Below are positions 33,226 to 40,988 of a DNA stretch of 49,002 nt, in pieces. Below the pieces are notes generated by a model that searched no databases, was not told the origin of the DNA, and saw only the letters and a list, made by a program, of their open reading frames with translations. This stretch comes from an uncultured Lachnospiraceae bacterium (lineage in GTDB: Bacteria; Bacillota; Clostridia; Lachnospirales; Lachnospiraceae). Position numbers and translations under genes: made by a program. The stretch spans positions 1-49,002 of the forward strand of contig UQLY01000017.1 of NCBI GenBank assembly GCA_900542015.1. The letters are read 5' to 3'. How positions within the stretch are numbered: the first letter of the stretch is position 1; each line of letters begins with the position of its first letter.

Positions 33226-33333
33226 GGGCTGCCGCATTCTACATTTTATATTTATCACGGAAACACGCTTTCGCTCTATAAACACGCAGCGGTACCTAAA
33301 TCCGCAAAATACGCGGATTAAGTACCGACGTTT
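33226..33333 (+). repeat. Family A element 2 (right end missing)
   Basis: It begins GGGCTGCCGCATT, then ATCACGGAAACACGCTTTCGC, and contains the inner hairpin GGTACCTAAATCCGC/GCGGATTAAGTACC (33291-33325). It matches element 3 at 42.2 kb closely from its left end to GTACCGACGTTT and then stops; the right terminal repeat of about 45-50 bases is absent. The missing end falls where the coding sequence of the minus-strand gene begins. Confidence 0.75.
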
Positions 33334-33724
33334 CCTCCCACTCTAATTCGGGATATAACGCTCCGTTTCTGGCAAAATATAGAACGCATTCGGCAGCCAG
33401 CTCCAAATGGTCGAGCGCATTCCGTTTGAGTACCGGAGTTTGTCCGCCGATGCACACGGGAGCAGTTTCCCGGGAGTTGGGATAGTTGGGATTGACAGGT
33501 TGATACAGATGTGCTTCTCCGTCGTCGTCCCATGTTTGAAACGCAAGTGCAGCCCAGCCGTTATCCATGTCAACGGAGAGAAAATCCTCTTCTCCGTATT
33601 CATCTAAAGCCAGACATGCAGTCTTATACTGATTTTCCCGGATCTTGCAAACCAGTTCGTCTATTGTCTCCTGTGTGATCGGAATATCTTCCTCATTTAA
33701 AAATTGAACTGCAAATTCACTCAT
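33296..33724 (-). CDS. Unknown acidic protein ending inside a repeat element
   Basis: The 142-residue acidic protein begins MSEFAVQFLNEEDIPITQE and contains ETIDELVCKIREN, FLSVDMDNGWAALAF and HLELAAECVLYFARNG. Size and acidity resemble polymorphic-toxin immunity proteins, but I recognise no family. The last about 12 codons (TSVLNPRILRI) and the stop are encoded by family A element 2, so the original C-terminus was probably replaced when the repeat arrived. On the minus strand it lies 23 bases downstream of the next gene and may be co-transcribed with it. Confidence 0.55.
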   Translation of the reverse strand: MSEFAVQFLNEEDIPITQETIDELVCKIRENQYKTACLALDEYGEEDFLSVDMDNGWAALAFQTWDDDGEAHLYQPVNPNYPNSRETAPVCIGGQTPVLKRNALDHLELAAECVLYFARNGALYPELEWEETSVLNPRILRI

Positions 33725-33747
33725 ACCAATACCATTCCTGAAAACTG

Positions 33748-34500
33748 TTATTTTATGAAAACAAATTTATCATTGATTTTTGAAAAGGTCAAACTAAATT
33801 CCGCATTTACATAAATACCGACATATCCAACGATGATGTGATCGGGAGCGATTTTTACCCATGACGGTTCAAACTGAAAATTTTTAACGTCGAGCTGTGC
33901 ATGTTTTTCATATTCCTGCCTGTTGTGATCTTGTGCAAGGTTATCAATCTGATTAAAATTTTCAAGCAAGTCGATGAAATCCTCTTTAGAGATCGTGTCG
34001 CCGCCGTAAAATTCTATTCCGGTGTTGCCGTCAGTCATTCTGTCTGATATGGCACCTCTCTGTATTTGCTCAATGAGATTGGAAAAGTGAAAGCGGTTTA
34101 TCGGAAAATCTTTATTCATGGGGCACTCCTTTCTACGTTTGTCTGCTTCCGCTATTACATGCTGTAATTCTTCGTCATCAAAAAGAAACGGAGCTAAATA
34201 ATGCCTGGCAATTTTGCGTTTTTCATCGGCAGTTGCCCTGTCCCAGCGATTACATTTCTGCATCAAAAGAATCGCCTGGTTTCTACGGTCCGGTCTGTTA
34301 CTTAACTGAAACCAATCCTTCCATTGATTTCCGTCCTGACTCTCTATTAACAGATCCCTGATTTGAATGTATAGGTCGGCAACAAGAGGACTTCCCGCAA
34401 CCGATTCATTCTCCGGCATTGTATGAAACTTCGCTTCTAACAGTGCTTTATGCAAATTGAGCAGACTGTAATAGTCCAGTTTAAGGTTGTATTCTTTCAT
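33748..34500 (-). CDS. Unknown protein upstream of the acidic gene
   Basis: From the Met at 34500 the protein has 250 residues (MKEYNLKLDYYSLLNLHKALLEA). A longer frame starts at 34629 with a Cys/Pro-rich stretch that looks non-coding; the start is uncertain, and 34512 is also possible. It is charged and helical, with a beta-rich end (IIVGYVGIYVNAEFSLTFSKIND). No known domain, signal or membrane segment is seen. The gene and the next minus-strand gene form a pair of orphans between tex and the LytTR regulator. Confidence 0.5.
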   Translation of the reverse strand: MKEYNLKLDYYSLLNLHKALLEAKFHTMPENESVAGSPLVADLYIQIRDLLIESQDGNQWKDWFQLSNRPDRRNQAILLMQKCNRWDRATADEKRKIARHYLAPFLFDDEELQHVIAEADKRRKECPMNKDFPINRFHFSNLIEQIQRGAISDRMTDGNTGIEFYGGDTISKEDFIDLLENFNQIDNLAQDHNRQEYEKHAQLDVKNFQFEPSWVKIAPDHIIVGYVGIYVNAEFSLTFSKINDKFVFIK

Positions 34501-34682
34501 TGCAATCCCCATGACCTTCGCTTTATCGCATTTCTTCTTCCATTTTATCACATTGCCTGGGGTATGAAAACAATTTACTTTCCGGCAACCGGGAAACTGG
34601 CGCATCAAAAACGGCAGGTCAGGTCGCAAGGGGTTGATTCGGAGGGCGGATATGTTAAAGTGGTTGCAGGAGGGTGTAAGGA

Positions 34683-35123
34683 TTGAAAATTGTAATCAAT
34701 GTGGATGATAAAAAAGAAGAGACGGAAATTGTGATCAACGCCAGAGAGCTGACGGCTGAAGTGGAAAATATTGTTGCGACCCTGAGAATGTTGAATCAGC
34801 AGATGCTGGTCATAAAGGATGGGGAGAAACATTTGCTGGATGTGGAGCAGATCTCCTATGTGGAGGCGCTGGAGCGGAAAACTTTTGTCTATACGCCGGA
34901 AGCGGTTTATGAATCAAAGTTAAAGCTCTATGAAATGGAAGAACGGCTCTGCCGGGGCAGTTTTTTCAGAGTCAGCAAGTCCTGTCTGGTCAATATCAGA
35001 TTTGTGAAATCTTTAAGAAACGACGTGGAAAGAAAGCTGCGCTTAACGCTGAAAAACGGCGAACAGATTATGGTATCCAGGCAATACGCCGATGAGATCA
35101 AGAAAAGACTGGGGGTAATTTAG
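34683..35123 (+). CDS. LytTR-domain transcription regulator
   Basis: A 146-residue protein with a short N-terminal part and a C-terminal LytTR DNA-binding domain (about residues 40-142): HLLDVEQISYVEALERKTFVYT, the SKLKLYEMEERLCRGSFFRVSKSCLVNI block and NGEQIMVSRQYADEIKKRL. It lacks a receiver domain. The start is TTG, after a strong AGGAGGG. The DUF3021 gene follows directly, as is usual for this type, and an ABC exporter comes after it; the regulator probably controls that unit, possibly itself too. Confidence 0.88.
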   Translation: MKIVINVDDKKEETEIVINARELTAEVENIVATLRMLNQQMLVIKDGEKHLLDVEQISYVEALERKTFVYTPEAVYESKLKLYEMEERLCRGSFFRVSKSCLVNIRFVKSLRNDVERKLRLTLKNGEQIMVSRQYADEIKKRLGVI

Positions 35124-35594
35124 ATGATCAGGAAAAATACGATATTTGATTTTCTTTCGCAGGTTATGATTATTTTTGGTATTTCGGTTCTGTGCCTTTC
35201 CGGCTTTTGTCTCCTGTTTGGCACGGAAGCAAAGGGGTATTCCAGCATTTTTGCTCTGGGAAGCGAGGGACTTTCCGTTGCCACATTAGGACAGTTTCTG
35301 TTGATGGCGTTTGTGATTTCCGGATTTCGCCAGTTGTTTTTTACGGATATCCTGATCAGAAATCTTGGGATCGCGTTCAGAAGCGTTTTGATGTTTGCCT
35401 GCGTGATCGTCTCCGTGGGTATCTTTGCGGGGGTTTTTGAATGGTTCCCGGTAGGGCAGGCGCGCCCTTGGGTTATGTTTTTTCTCTGCTTTTTTGTCTG
35501 CGCGCTGATCAGCGCAGGCGTTTCTGTACTGAAGGAGAAAAGCGATAACCGGAAAATGCAGGAGGCTTTGGAACGGCTGAAGGGAGAAAGTTAA
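35124..35594 (+). CDS. DUF3021-family membrane protein
   Basis: The 156-residue protein has four predicted membrane segments and a charged C-terminal tail (LKEKSDNRKMQEALERLKG). DUF3021 proteins are nearly always encoded next to LytTR regulators lacking receiver domains and are thought to control them at the membrane. The ATG follows the LytTR stop codon immediately (TAGATG), so the genes are coupled. Confidence 0.8.
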   Translation: MIRKNTIFDFLSQVMIIFGISVLCLSGFCLLFGTEAKGYSSIFALGSEGLSVATLGQFLLMAFVISGFRQLFFTDILIRNLGIAFRSVLMFACVIVSVGIFAGVFEWFPVGQARPWVMFFLCFFVCALISAGVSVLKEKSDNRKMQEALERLKGES

Positions 35595-35595
35595 G

Positions 35596-36462
35596 GTGAA
35601 AGAGGCAGTCAGCATAAAAAAATTGAGCCATTGTTTCGGCAAAAAGGCAGTGCTTGACCATATCAACCTTGCGGTCGCGGAGGGAAAAATTTTCGGGTTG
35701 TTAGGTCCTTCCGGCGCGGGAAAGACTACATTGATCAATATTCTGACGGGACAATTGAATCCGACAGGGGGAGAGTGTTTCCTTTTCGGGAAAAAAGCGA
35801 CCGGTATGACGGCGGAGGATAACCGGCGGATTGGGATTATGATGGACAGTTTCGGACTGTATGAAAGAATGAGCTGTTATGATAATTTGAAATTTTTTCG
35901 GATGCTGGACGGAAACGGCAGGGGAAAGCAACAGGACGCGGAGATAGACGCCGTTTTGGATAGCGTCGGCTTACGGGAAGCGAAAAAAGTGCAGGTTATG
36001 GAGTTATCCGAAGGAATGAAAAACCGCCTTGCTTTCGCCAGGGCAATCTTAAGGAAGCCAGGGCTTCTGTTTTTAGACGAACCCACAAGCGGGCTGGACC
36101 CGACAACCATCGAAGCCATTCACCGGATGATTTTGGAAGAAAAGAAGAGAGGCGCGACCATTTTTCTGACAACCCACAATATGCACGAAGCCGAGAAGCT
36201 GTGCGACCGTATCGCGCTGTTAAACGAAGGAAAAATCGTAGAACAGGGAGCGCCGGGAGATATTTGCAGAAAATATTATCGTCGGAAACAATTTTTACTC
36301 CGGCTAACCGATGGGGAAGAGCTTGTGCTGGAAGGAACACGGGAAAACGGCGGACTGATTGGTTCCTATATCGAAAACGGGACGCTGGAAACCATTCATT
36401 CCGCGGAACCGAATCTGGAAACCGTATTTATAGCATTGACAGGAAGGACTTTGGATAGATGA
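35596..36462 (+). CDS. ABC transporter ATP-binding protein
   Basis: The 288-residue ATPase has Walker A GPSGAGKTT, the signature LSEGMKNRLAFARA, Walker B LLFLDEPTSGLDP and the switch His in TTHNMHEAEKLCD. The LSEGM (not LSGGQ) signature is common in ABC-2 type exporters of the bacitracin/antibiotic-resistance kind. The start is GTG, one base after the DUF3021 stop. The permease gene overlaps its end (ATGA). The cargo is unknown. Confidence 0.9.
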   Translation: MKEAVSIKKLSHCFGKKAVLDHINLAVAEGKIFGLLGPSGAGKTTLINILTGQLNPTGGECFLFGKKATGMTAEDNRRIGIMMDSFGLYERMSCYDNLKFFRMLDGNGRGKQQDAEIDAVLDSVGLREAKKVQVMELSEGMKNRLAFARAILRKPGLLFLDEPTSGLDPTTIEAIHRMILEEKKRGATIFLTTHNMHEAEKLCDRIALLNEGKIVEQGAPGDICRKYYRRKQFLLRLTDGEELVLEGTRENGGLIGSYIENGTLETIHSAEPNLETVFIALTGRTLDR

Positions 36463-37157
36463 CCACGCATGTGCAGGCGATTTTATGGAAACAAATCAAG
36501 GATACCGTTAAAAATAAGACGATTCTCATACAGTTTCTGATGTTTCTCTGTATGACGACAATTATGGAGAACGCGGTGCACATCCCTAATATGCCGGACC
36601 ATTTTTTTGCCAATCTGTTTGCGGTCATGTATGTGGGTATGGCGCCGCTGACAACTGCGGCGGCAATTATATCCGAGGAGAAGGAAAAGAATACCTTGCG
36701 GGTTATGCGGATGTACAACGTCAGGGCGTTGGATTTTCTGACCGGAAACGCAGTCTATATCATTACGGCATGTTCCCTGGGCTCTCTGATGATCGGAGCG
36801 GCGGGAGGATATCAGGGGAAAAGTCTGCTGCTTTTTATGATGATCATGATTTTCGGACATTTTGCATCATTTCTTGCAGGCGCGGCGATCGGTGTGCTCA
36901 GCCGCAATCAGATGATGGCGACGTCCGTTTCCGTCCCGGTTATGATGGTACTGTCATTTTTGCCGATGCTTTCCATGTTTAATGAAAATATTGAAAGAAT
37001 TGCAAAGTATATCTTTTCGGAACAGTTGTTTCTGCTTGTAAACAATATAGATGCGGTCAAACTGGAACCGGAGACGGCGGTCATTCTGCTTTGCAATGTG
37101 GCGCTGATTTTGGGGGTGTTTATCAGGGCGTACAGGAGAGCGTTTGTGAGGGGGTAA
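36459..37157 (+). CDS. ABC-2 type transporter permease
   Basis: The 232-residue membrane protein has six predicted helices and begins MTTHVQAILWKQIKDTVKNK, a typical amphipathic entry for ABC-2 permeases. It contains ISEEKEKNTLRVMRMYNV, the cytoplasmic coupling segment of this family. It overlaps the ATPase gene by 4 bases, so the two form one transporter. Regulation by the LytTR/DUF3021 pair is inferred from the operon. Confidence 0.88.
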   Translation: MTTHVQAILWKQIKDTVKNKTILIQFLMFLCMTTIMENAVHIPNMPDHFFANLFAVMYVGMAPLTTAAAIISEEKEKNTLRVMRMYNVRALDFLTGNAVYIITACSLGSLMIGAAGGYQGKSLLLFMMIMIFGHFASFLAGAAIGVLSRNQMMATSVSVPVMMVLSFLPMLSMFNENIERIAKYIFSEQLFLLVNNIDAVKLEPETAVILLCNVALILGVFIRAYRRAFVRG

Positions 37158-37160
37158 GAA

Positions 37161-37249
37161 AGTTTGATTAAATATATACAATTAGTTTGATTTATAGTGT
37201 ACTATAAATTAAACTAAAACAGAGAGCGATAGATGGAATATATCAAACT
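37161..37249 (+). promoter_or_regulatory. Palindromic operator and repeated AGTTTGAT boxes before the DUF2809 gene
   Basis: TTAGTTTGATTTATAGT (37182-37198) and ACTATAAATTAAACTAA (37201-37217) form a 36-base palindrome with one mismatch pair. AGTTTGAT also occurs at 37161-37168 and, inverted, as ATCAAACT at 37242-37249. Several copies of one box around a promoter-sized, AT-rich stretch suggest cooperative binding of a dimeric regulator; the regulator is unknown. Confidence 0.55.
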
Positions 37250-37269
37250 ATGAAAGAGGTCCCGCGCCA

Positions 37270-37662
37270 ATGCACAAAAAACGTTTTCACAACTTCCTTC
37301 TTTTCATATTTTTTCTGGCAATTGAAGTTCTGATTGCCCTATACGTTCACGATACCTTTGTGCGTCCGTATCTTGGCGATGTACTGGTCGTGGTCGTGCT
37401 TTATTTCTTCGTCAGGATATGGCTGCCGGAGAGCCCGGCGCAAAGCGGATGGCTGCCCGGGATCATTTTCCTGTTTGCCGCGGCGGTGGAAACGCTGCAA
37501 TATTTTCATCTGGTGGAAATCCTGGGAGTGGAAAACAATCCGTTTCTTAGGACGGTACTCGGCGCTACCTTTGATATCAAAGATATTGTCTGCTATGGAG
37601 CCGGCTGCGTGCTGCTTTGGATCTGTGAGAGGGCGTTTTGCAAAAGAAAAGGTGAAAGATAA
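37270..37662 (+). CDS. DUF2809-family membrane protein
   Basis: A 130-residue protein with four hydrophobic segments and the DUF2809 features YVHDTFVRPYLGDVLVV and AAAVETLQYFHLVEILG plus GATFDIKDIVCYGAG. These proteins are related to the VanZ-like fold; the function is unknown. The gene has its own palindromic control region and is followed by a terminator. Confidence 0.8.
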   Translation: MHKKRFHNFLLFIFFLAIEVLIALYVHDTFVRPYLGDVLVVVVLYFFVRIWLPESPAQSGWLPGIIFLFAAAVETLQYFHLVEILGVENNPFLRTVLGATFDIKDIVCYGAGCVLLWICERAFCKRKGER

Positions 37663-37689
37663 GAAAAGGAAGGCTTAAGCCGTAAAGAG

Positions 37690-37754
37690 ACCGTCCCGCA
37701 GGCAAATCGTGTCGGAGTTTAAAAAGACACGGCTTGTCCGCGGGGCGGTTTTTT
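37690..37754. terminator. Terminator between the DUF2809 gene and ribU
   Basis: ACCGTCCCGC (37690-37699) pairs with GCGGGGCGGT (37740-37749), and an inner CGTGTC/GACACG pair extends the structure. A run of T follows on the plus strand. It lies between convergent genes. Confidence 0.75.
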
Positions 37755-37771
37755 ATTTGCTTGCTGCGTTT

Positions 37772-38410
37772 TTACGCCTGCGTTCCTTTCAGAATCGGGG
37801 ATAATCTCTTATAAATCAAAAACGTAATGATAACGCTGAAAATTCCCTTTATAAACGTAAACGGCGCGTTGAAGACGATCAGACATTCCAAAATATTGTT
37901 TACGCCCGAGAAGATAACCTGATAGGCGGCGAGGATGGAATCCTGCGGCATAAAGTTATAATAAATCGGGTAAACAAGAAAATAGTTGGAAAAAACGCTG
38001 AAAACCGCCATGGTAAAAGCGCCCGCTACAGAGCCGATCAGCGCGCCCTTCCGGGTCTTTTTCCATTTGTAAATAAATCCCGCTACCAGTACAAAAGAAG
38101 CGCCTAAGAGGAAGTTGCTCAATTCGCCGACGCCGCCCGTGCTGGAGATAGTCAGATGGATCAGGTTTTTGATCAGGCAGATGATTACGCCCGAAATGGG
38201 ACCGTAGGCAAAAGACCCGATCAGCGCGGGCAGCTCGGATAAATCCATTTTAATAAAGCTTGGCATAAACGGTACGCTGAAATCCAAAAACATCAGCGCG
38301 TATGCGATCGCGGACAGCATACCCGTTCCGGTAATCGTGCGGATGTCAATCCTCTTTGCACCTTTTGCAGGCGCGGCTGCATTTTTTTGTGTCATGGTTG
38401 TGTCACTCAT
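37772..38410 (-). CDS. ribU: Riboflavin ECF transporter substrate-binding subunit
   Basis: The 212-residue membrane protein has about six helices and reads like RibU: ITGTGMLSAIAYALMFLDFSVPFMPSFIKMDLSELPALIG and GPISGVIICLIKNLIHL, both hallmarks of riboflavin S components. S components pair with a shared energising module (EcfA/A'/T), which is not in this window. An FMN riboswitch and an intrinsic terminator lie upstream, so FMN is expected to switch the gene off. The N-terminal 18 residues are polar and non-conserved; a start at 38395 (MTQKN) is possible. Confidence 0.93.
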   Translation of the reverse strand: MSDTTMTQKNAAAPAKGAKRIDIRTITGTGMLSAIAYALMFLDFSVPFMPSFIKMDLSELPALIGSFAYGPISGVIICLIKNLIHLTISSTGGVGELSNFLLGASFVLVAGFIYKWKKTRKGALIGSVAGAFTMAVFSVFSNYFLVYPIYYNFMPQDSILAAYQVIFSGVNNILECLIVFNAPFTFIKGIFSVIITFLIYKRLSPILKGTQA

Positions 38411-38470
38411 TGTTTGTGATCTCCTTTCAATTTAGCGCATTGCGCGGTTTGTAAGGACGATTCTTCGCAT

Positions 38471-38505
38471 AAAAAAATCCCCGATGAGACATGTTTTCAT
38501 CGGGG
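38471..38505 (-). terminator. Expression-platform terminator of the FMN riboswitch
   Basis: On the minus strand CCCCGATGA pairs with TCATCGGGG and is followed by a T run (38477-38471). It stands between the aptamer and ribU and is the expected off-state terminator. Confidence 0.85.
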
Positions 38506-38583
38506 TTATCATAAATTCATAAGTAATCAATACTCAGATATGATTTCATGCAAAAGCCAAATCAATAAAAGATTTGCTTGACT

Positions 38584-38707
38584 TTCTTCTCTCATCCAGA
38601 CTGTACTGTCGGTTTTGGAATCTCACCAAATCAGCCATGAAAATACATGGGTCGCGGACTAGCTTTCGCATTACCGCCGGTAGGGAATTGCACCCAACCC
38701 CGAAGAA
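38584..38707 (-). ncRNA. FMN riboswitch (RFN element)
   Basis: Read on the minus strand it has the conserved order of the RFN aptamer: TTCGGGGTTGGGTG, then AATTCCCTACCGGCGGTAATG, GTCCGCGAC, TTGGTGAGATTCCAAAACCGACAGT and GTCTGGATGAGAGAAG. It senses flavin mononucleotide and controls ribU by termination. Confidence 0.95.
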
Positions 38708-38725
38708 TTGCCTTATTTTTATACA

Positions 38726-38754
38726 AGTATAGTGTCCAAAACAGGATTCGTCAA
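38726..38754 (-). promoter_or_regulatory. Promoter of the FMN riboswitch-ribU transcript
   Basis: On the minus strand TTGACG (38754-38749), 17 bases, TATACT (38731-38726), about 20 bases before the aptamer. Confidence 0.7.
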
Positions 38755-38787
38755 GTCAGATTTGAACAAATTGTAAACAAATCTATA

Positions 38788-38859
38788 TTGACAAAAACAC
38801 AAAAATATATTATTGTGTTAGACAAGTAATACAATATTGCATCAATACAATAATACAAT
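38788..38859 (+). promoter_or_regulatory. Promoter of the MacAB-like operon with repeated ATACAAT boxes
   Basis: TTGACA (38788-38793), 17 bases, TATTGT (38811-38816). Just after it ATACAAT occurs three times (38829-38835, 38845-38851, 38853-38859). Such boxes in the early transcribed region could be repressor sites. Confidence 0.5.
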
Positions 38860-38898
38860 GGTACATATAAAAGCAGAATCTGAAAAAGGAGGAGTATT

Positions 38899-39591
38899 GT
38901 GAGTGTGCTGATACAAATAGAGGATATCTGTAAGGTTTATAATCCCGGCGAAAACGAGGTGCGCGCTTTGGACCATGTGAGCCTGACCGTCAATACGGGA
39001 GAGTTTGTGGCGATTATCGGACAGTCCGGTTCCGGTAAATCTACGCTGATGAATATGCTTGGGTGTCTGGATGTGCCTACCGAAGGGGAATATATCCTGA
39101 ACGGACAGTCTGTTTCCCATCTGACCGACGATGAGTTATCCGATATCCGCAATCAGGAAATCGGGTTTATCTTTCAGGGATTTAATCTGATACCGAGTTT
39201 TACGGCAATTGAAAATGTGGAACTGCCTTTGCTCTACCGGGGAGTCGGCAAACGCGAACGCCATGAGCTTGCCGTCAAAGCACTGGAAAAAGTCGGTCTT
39301 GCCAGGCGGATGCAGCACAAGCCGTCGGAAATGTCGGGCGGGCAGCAGCAGCGCGTAGCGATCGCAAGGGCGATTGCCCAGGCGCCGCCGGTTATTCTTG
39401 CCGATGAACCCACCGGCAATCTGGATTCCGGTTCCAGCAAGGAAATTATCCGGATTTTAAAGGAATTACATCAAGAAGGAAGGACGGTCATTCTGATTAC
39501 CCATGATAATGAAATTGCGGCACAGGCAAAACGGGTTATCAGAATCAAAGACGGAAGGGTTGAAGCGGATTATGAAAACGAAATCGATTAA
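38899..39591 (+). CDS. MacB/LolD-like ABC transporter ATP-binding protein
   Basis: The 230-residue ATPase shows Walker A GQSGSGKST, the Q-loop IGFIFQGFNLIPSF, signature MSGGQQQRVAIARA, Walker B ILADEPTGNLDS, and the switch His in LITHDNEIA. This sequence set is that of MacB-type exporters. The start is GTG after AAAGGAGG. It overlaps the next gene by 20 bases. With the membrane fusion protein and FtsX-like permease it forms a complete export unit of the kind that moves peptides or antibiotics out of Gram-positive cells. Confidence 0.92.
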   Translation: MSVLIQIEDICKVYNPGENEVRALDHVSLTVNTGEFVAIIGQSGSGKSTLMNMLGCLDVPTEGEYILNGQSVSHLTDDELSDIRNQEIGFIFQGFNLIPSFTAIENVELPLLYRGVGKRERHELAVKALEKVGLARRMQHKPSEMSGGQQQRVAIARAIAQAPPVILADEPTGNLDSGSSKEIIRILKELHQEGRTVILITHDNEIAAQAKRVIRIKDGRVEADYENEID

Positions 39592-40987
39592 AAAGAAAAA
39601 ATGGATCATCATTGGAGCGGTATTGATAGTCGTGGCGGTTATCATACTGAATGTGGCGGTGCTCGGAGGCGCTCCCGCGGCAATGCCCGTTGCGGCGGCA
39701 ACCGTTTCGCAGGGAGATATCGTAGAGGAAATGGACTATTCCGGCACCGTTGTATCGGAAGAGGTCAAGACCTATTTTGCACCGGTTTCCGGCAGGGTCG
39801 GGACGGTGGACGCTGTCGCGGGGAATCAGGTAAAGGCGGGAGCGTCCCTGATGACCTATGATCTGGAGGAACTGGAGAAAAACAGCGAGCAGGCTGCGCT
39901 GCAGGCAAAGGCGGAGGGCTACGGAATCGACGCGACGATGCAGACGCTGCAGCAGTCGCAGAAGGAGCAGACCGAAGCGGCGCGCAATTATGACGAGGCG
40001 ATGCAGTATGTCAATCATTATTCCGCCTGTCTGGAATCTGCGACCAGGCAGTATAATGAAGCGCTTGCGGTAAAAAATGAATACGATACTCTGAAGGCAA
40101 CGGTAGATCAGTACAAGATACAGCAGGCGGAAAACGAGCAGCCCAATCCCGAGCTTACCAATCTGGTTACTCAGGGAGAAAACAGGCTGAATGAATTGGC
40201 GGCGCAAATGGCGCAGTATGATTATGCGGCTTTGGAAGGCGCGGTTACCGTTTGCAGCAATGACTTAAACGAATACAAAGCACAGGCGCAGCAGTATAAG
40301 GCGGAACAAAGAGACGATCCGTCGCTGGGAAGCCAGCAGGCGCAGCAGTCCGCGCTGCGCGAATTGAACAATCTGAGTAAAGAGCAGGCTTCGGAGGAGC
40401 TGGAGCTGGCAAAGGCAGGGGTCCATGCGGATTTTAACGGTGTTTTGACTGAAGTTGACGCTGTGGCGGGACAGACCGTGACGGAAGGGATGCAGATATT
40501 TGTGCTTCAGAGCACTGAAAATATGAAGGTTTCCGTGGAAGTGACCAAATATGATCTTTCCAAGATCGATGTCGGTCAGAAGGCGGTTATCACGATCAAC
40601 GGGCGGGAATATGAGGGCGTTGTGACAAGGATTGACGGCATGGCAAAGGTAAATGCGGCGGGCGCGTCCACGGTTACGGCGGATATCCATATCAACAACC
40701 CGGACGATGCGATTTATCTGGGCATTGAGGCGAAGGTAAAAATAGAAAGCGACAGAGAAGAAAACGTATATCTGGCTCCTATTGAAAGCGTAAATTATGA
40801 TACCAAAGGCGCCTTCTGCTATGTGATCGAAAACGGCGTAATCGTTAGAAAAGATGTGGAAGCGGGGATTTCCTCCGACACCCGGGTGCAGATTCTGAGC
40901 GGTTTAAGCGTTGGGGATCAGGTCATTACGCAAGTGACTACGGATTTGGCAGAGGGCATGGCGGTAACCCCTGTGACAGAGGAGTAG
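39572..40987 (+). CDS. Membrane fusion (HlyD/MacA-like) protein
   Basis: A 471-residue protein starting at 39572 (MKTKSIKKKK), inside the end of the ATPase gene; a longer in-frame start at 39503 is rejected. After a basic stretch it has one membrane helix, a beta-barrel/lipoyl half (GDIVEEMDYSGTVVSEE), a long coiled coil with Gln/Glu/Ala-rich text (about residues 95-300), then the second lipoyl half (AGVHADFNGVLTEVDAVAGQTV) and a C-terminal barrel. In Gram-positive bacteria such proteins link the permease to the outside without a TolC channel. Confidence 0.88.
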   Translation: MKTKSIKKKKWIIIGAVLIVVAVIILNVAVLGGAPAAMPVAAATVSQGDIVEEMDYSGTVVSEEVKTYFAPVSGRVGTVDAVAGNQVKAGASLMTYDLEELEKNSEQAALQAKAEGYGIDATMQTLQQSQKEQTEAARNYDEAMQYVNHYSACLESATRQYNEALAVKNEYDTLKATVDQYKIQQAENEQPNPELTNLVTQGENRLNELAAQMAQYDYAALEGAVTVCSNDLNEYKAQAQQYKAEQRDDPSLGSQQAQQSALRELNNLSKEQASEELELAKAGVHADFNGVLTEVDAVAGQTVTEGMQIFVLQSTENMKVSVEVTKYDLSKIDVGQKAVITINGREYEGVVTRIDGMAKVNAAGASTVTADIHINNPDDAIYLGIEAKVKIESDREENVYLAPIESVNYDTKGAFCYVIENGVIVRKDVEAGISSDTRVQILSGLSVGDQVITQVTTDLAEGMAVTPVTEE

Positions 40988-40988
40988 A

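Noticed and set aside
38647..38829. 60-codon frame over the FMN riboswitch
   Set aside because: It lies on the strand opposite to the aptamer and crosses its promoter; the RFN motifs explain the sequence better.
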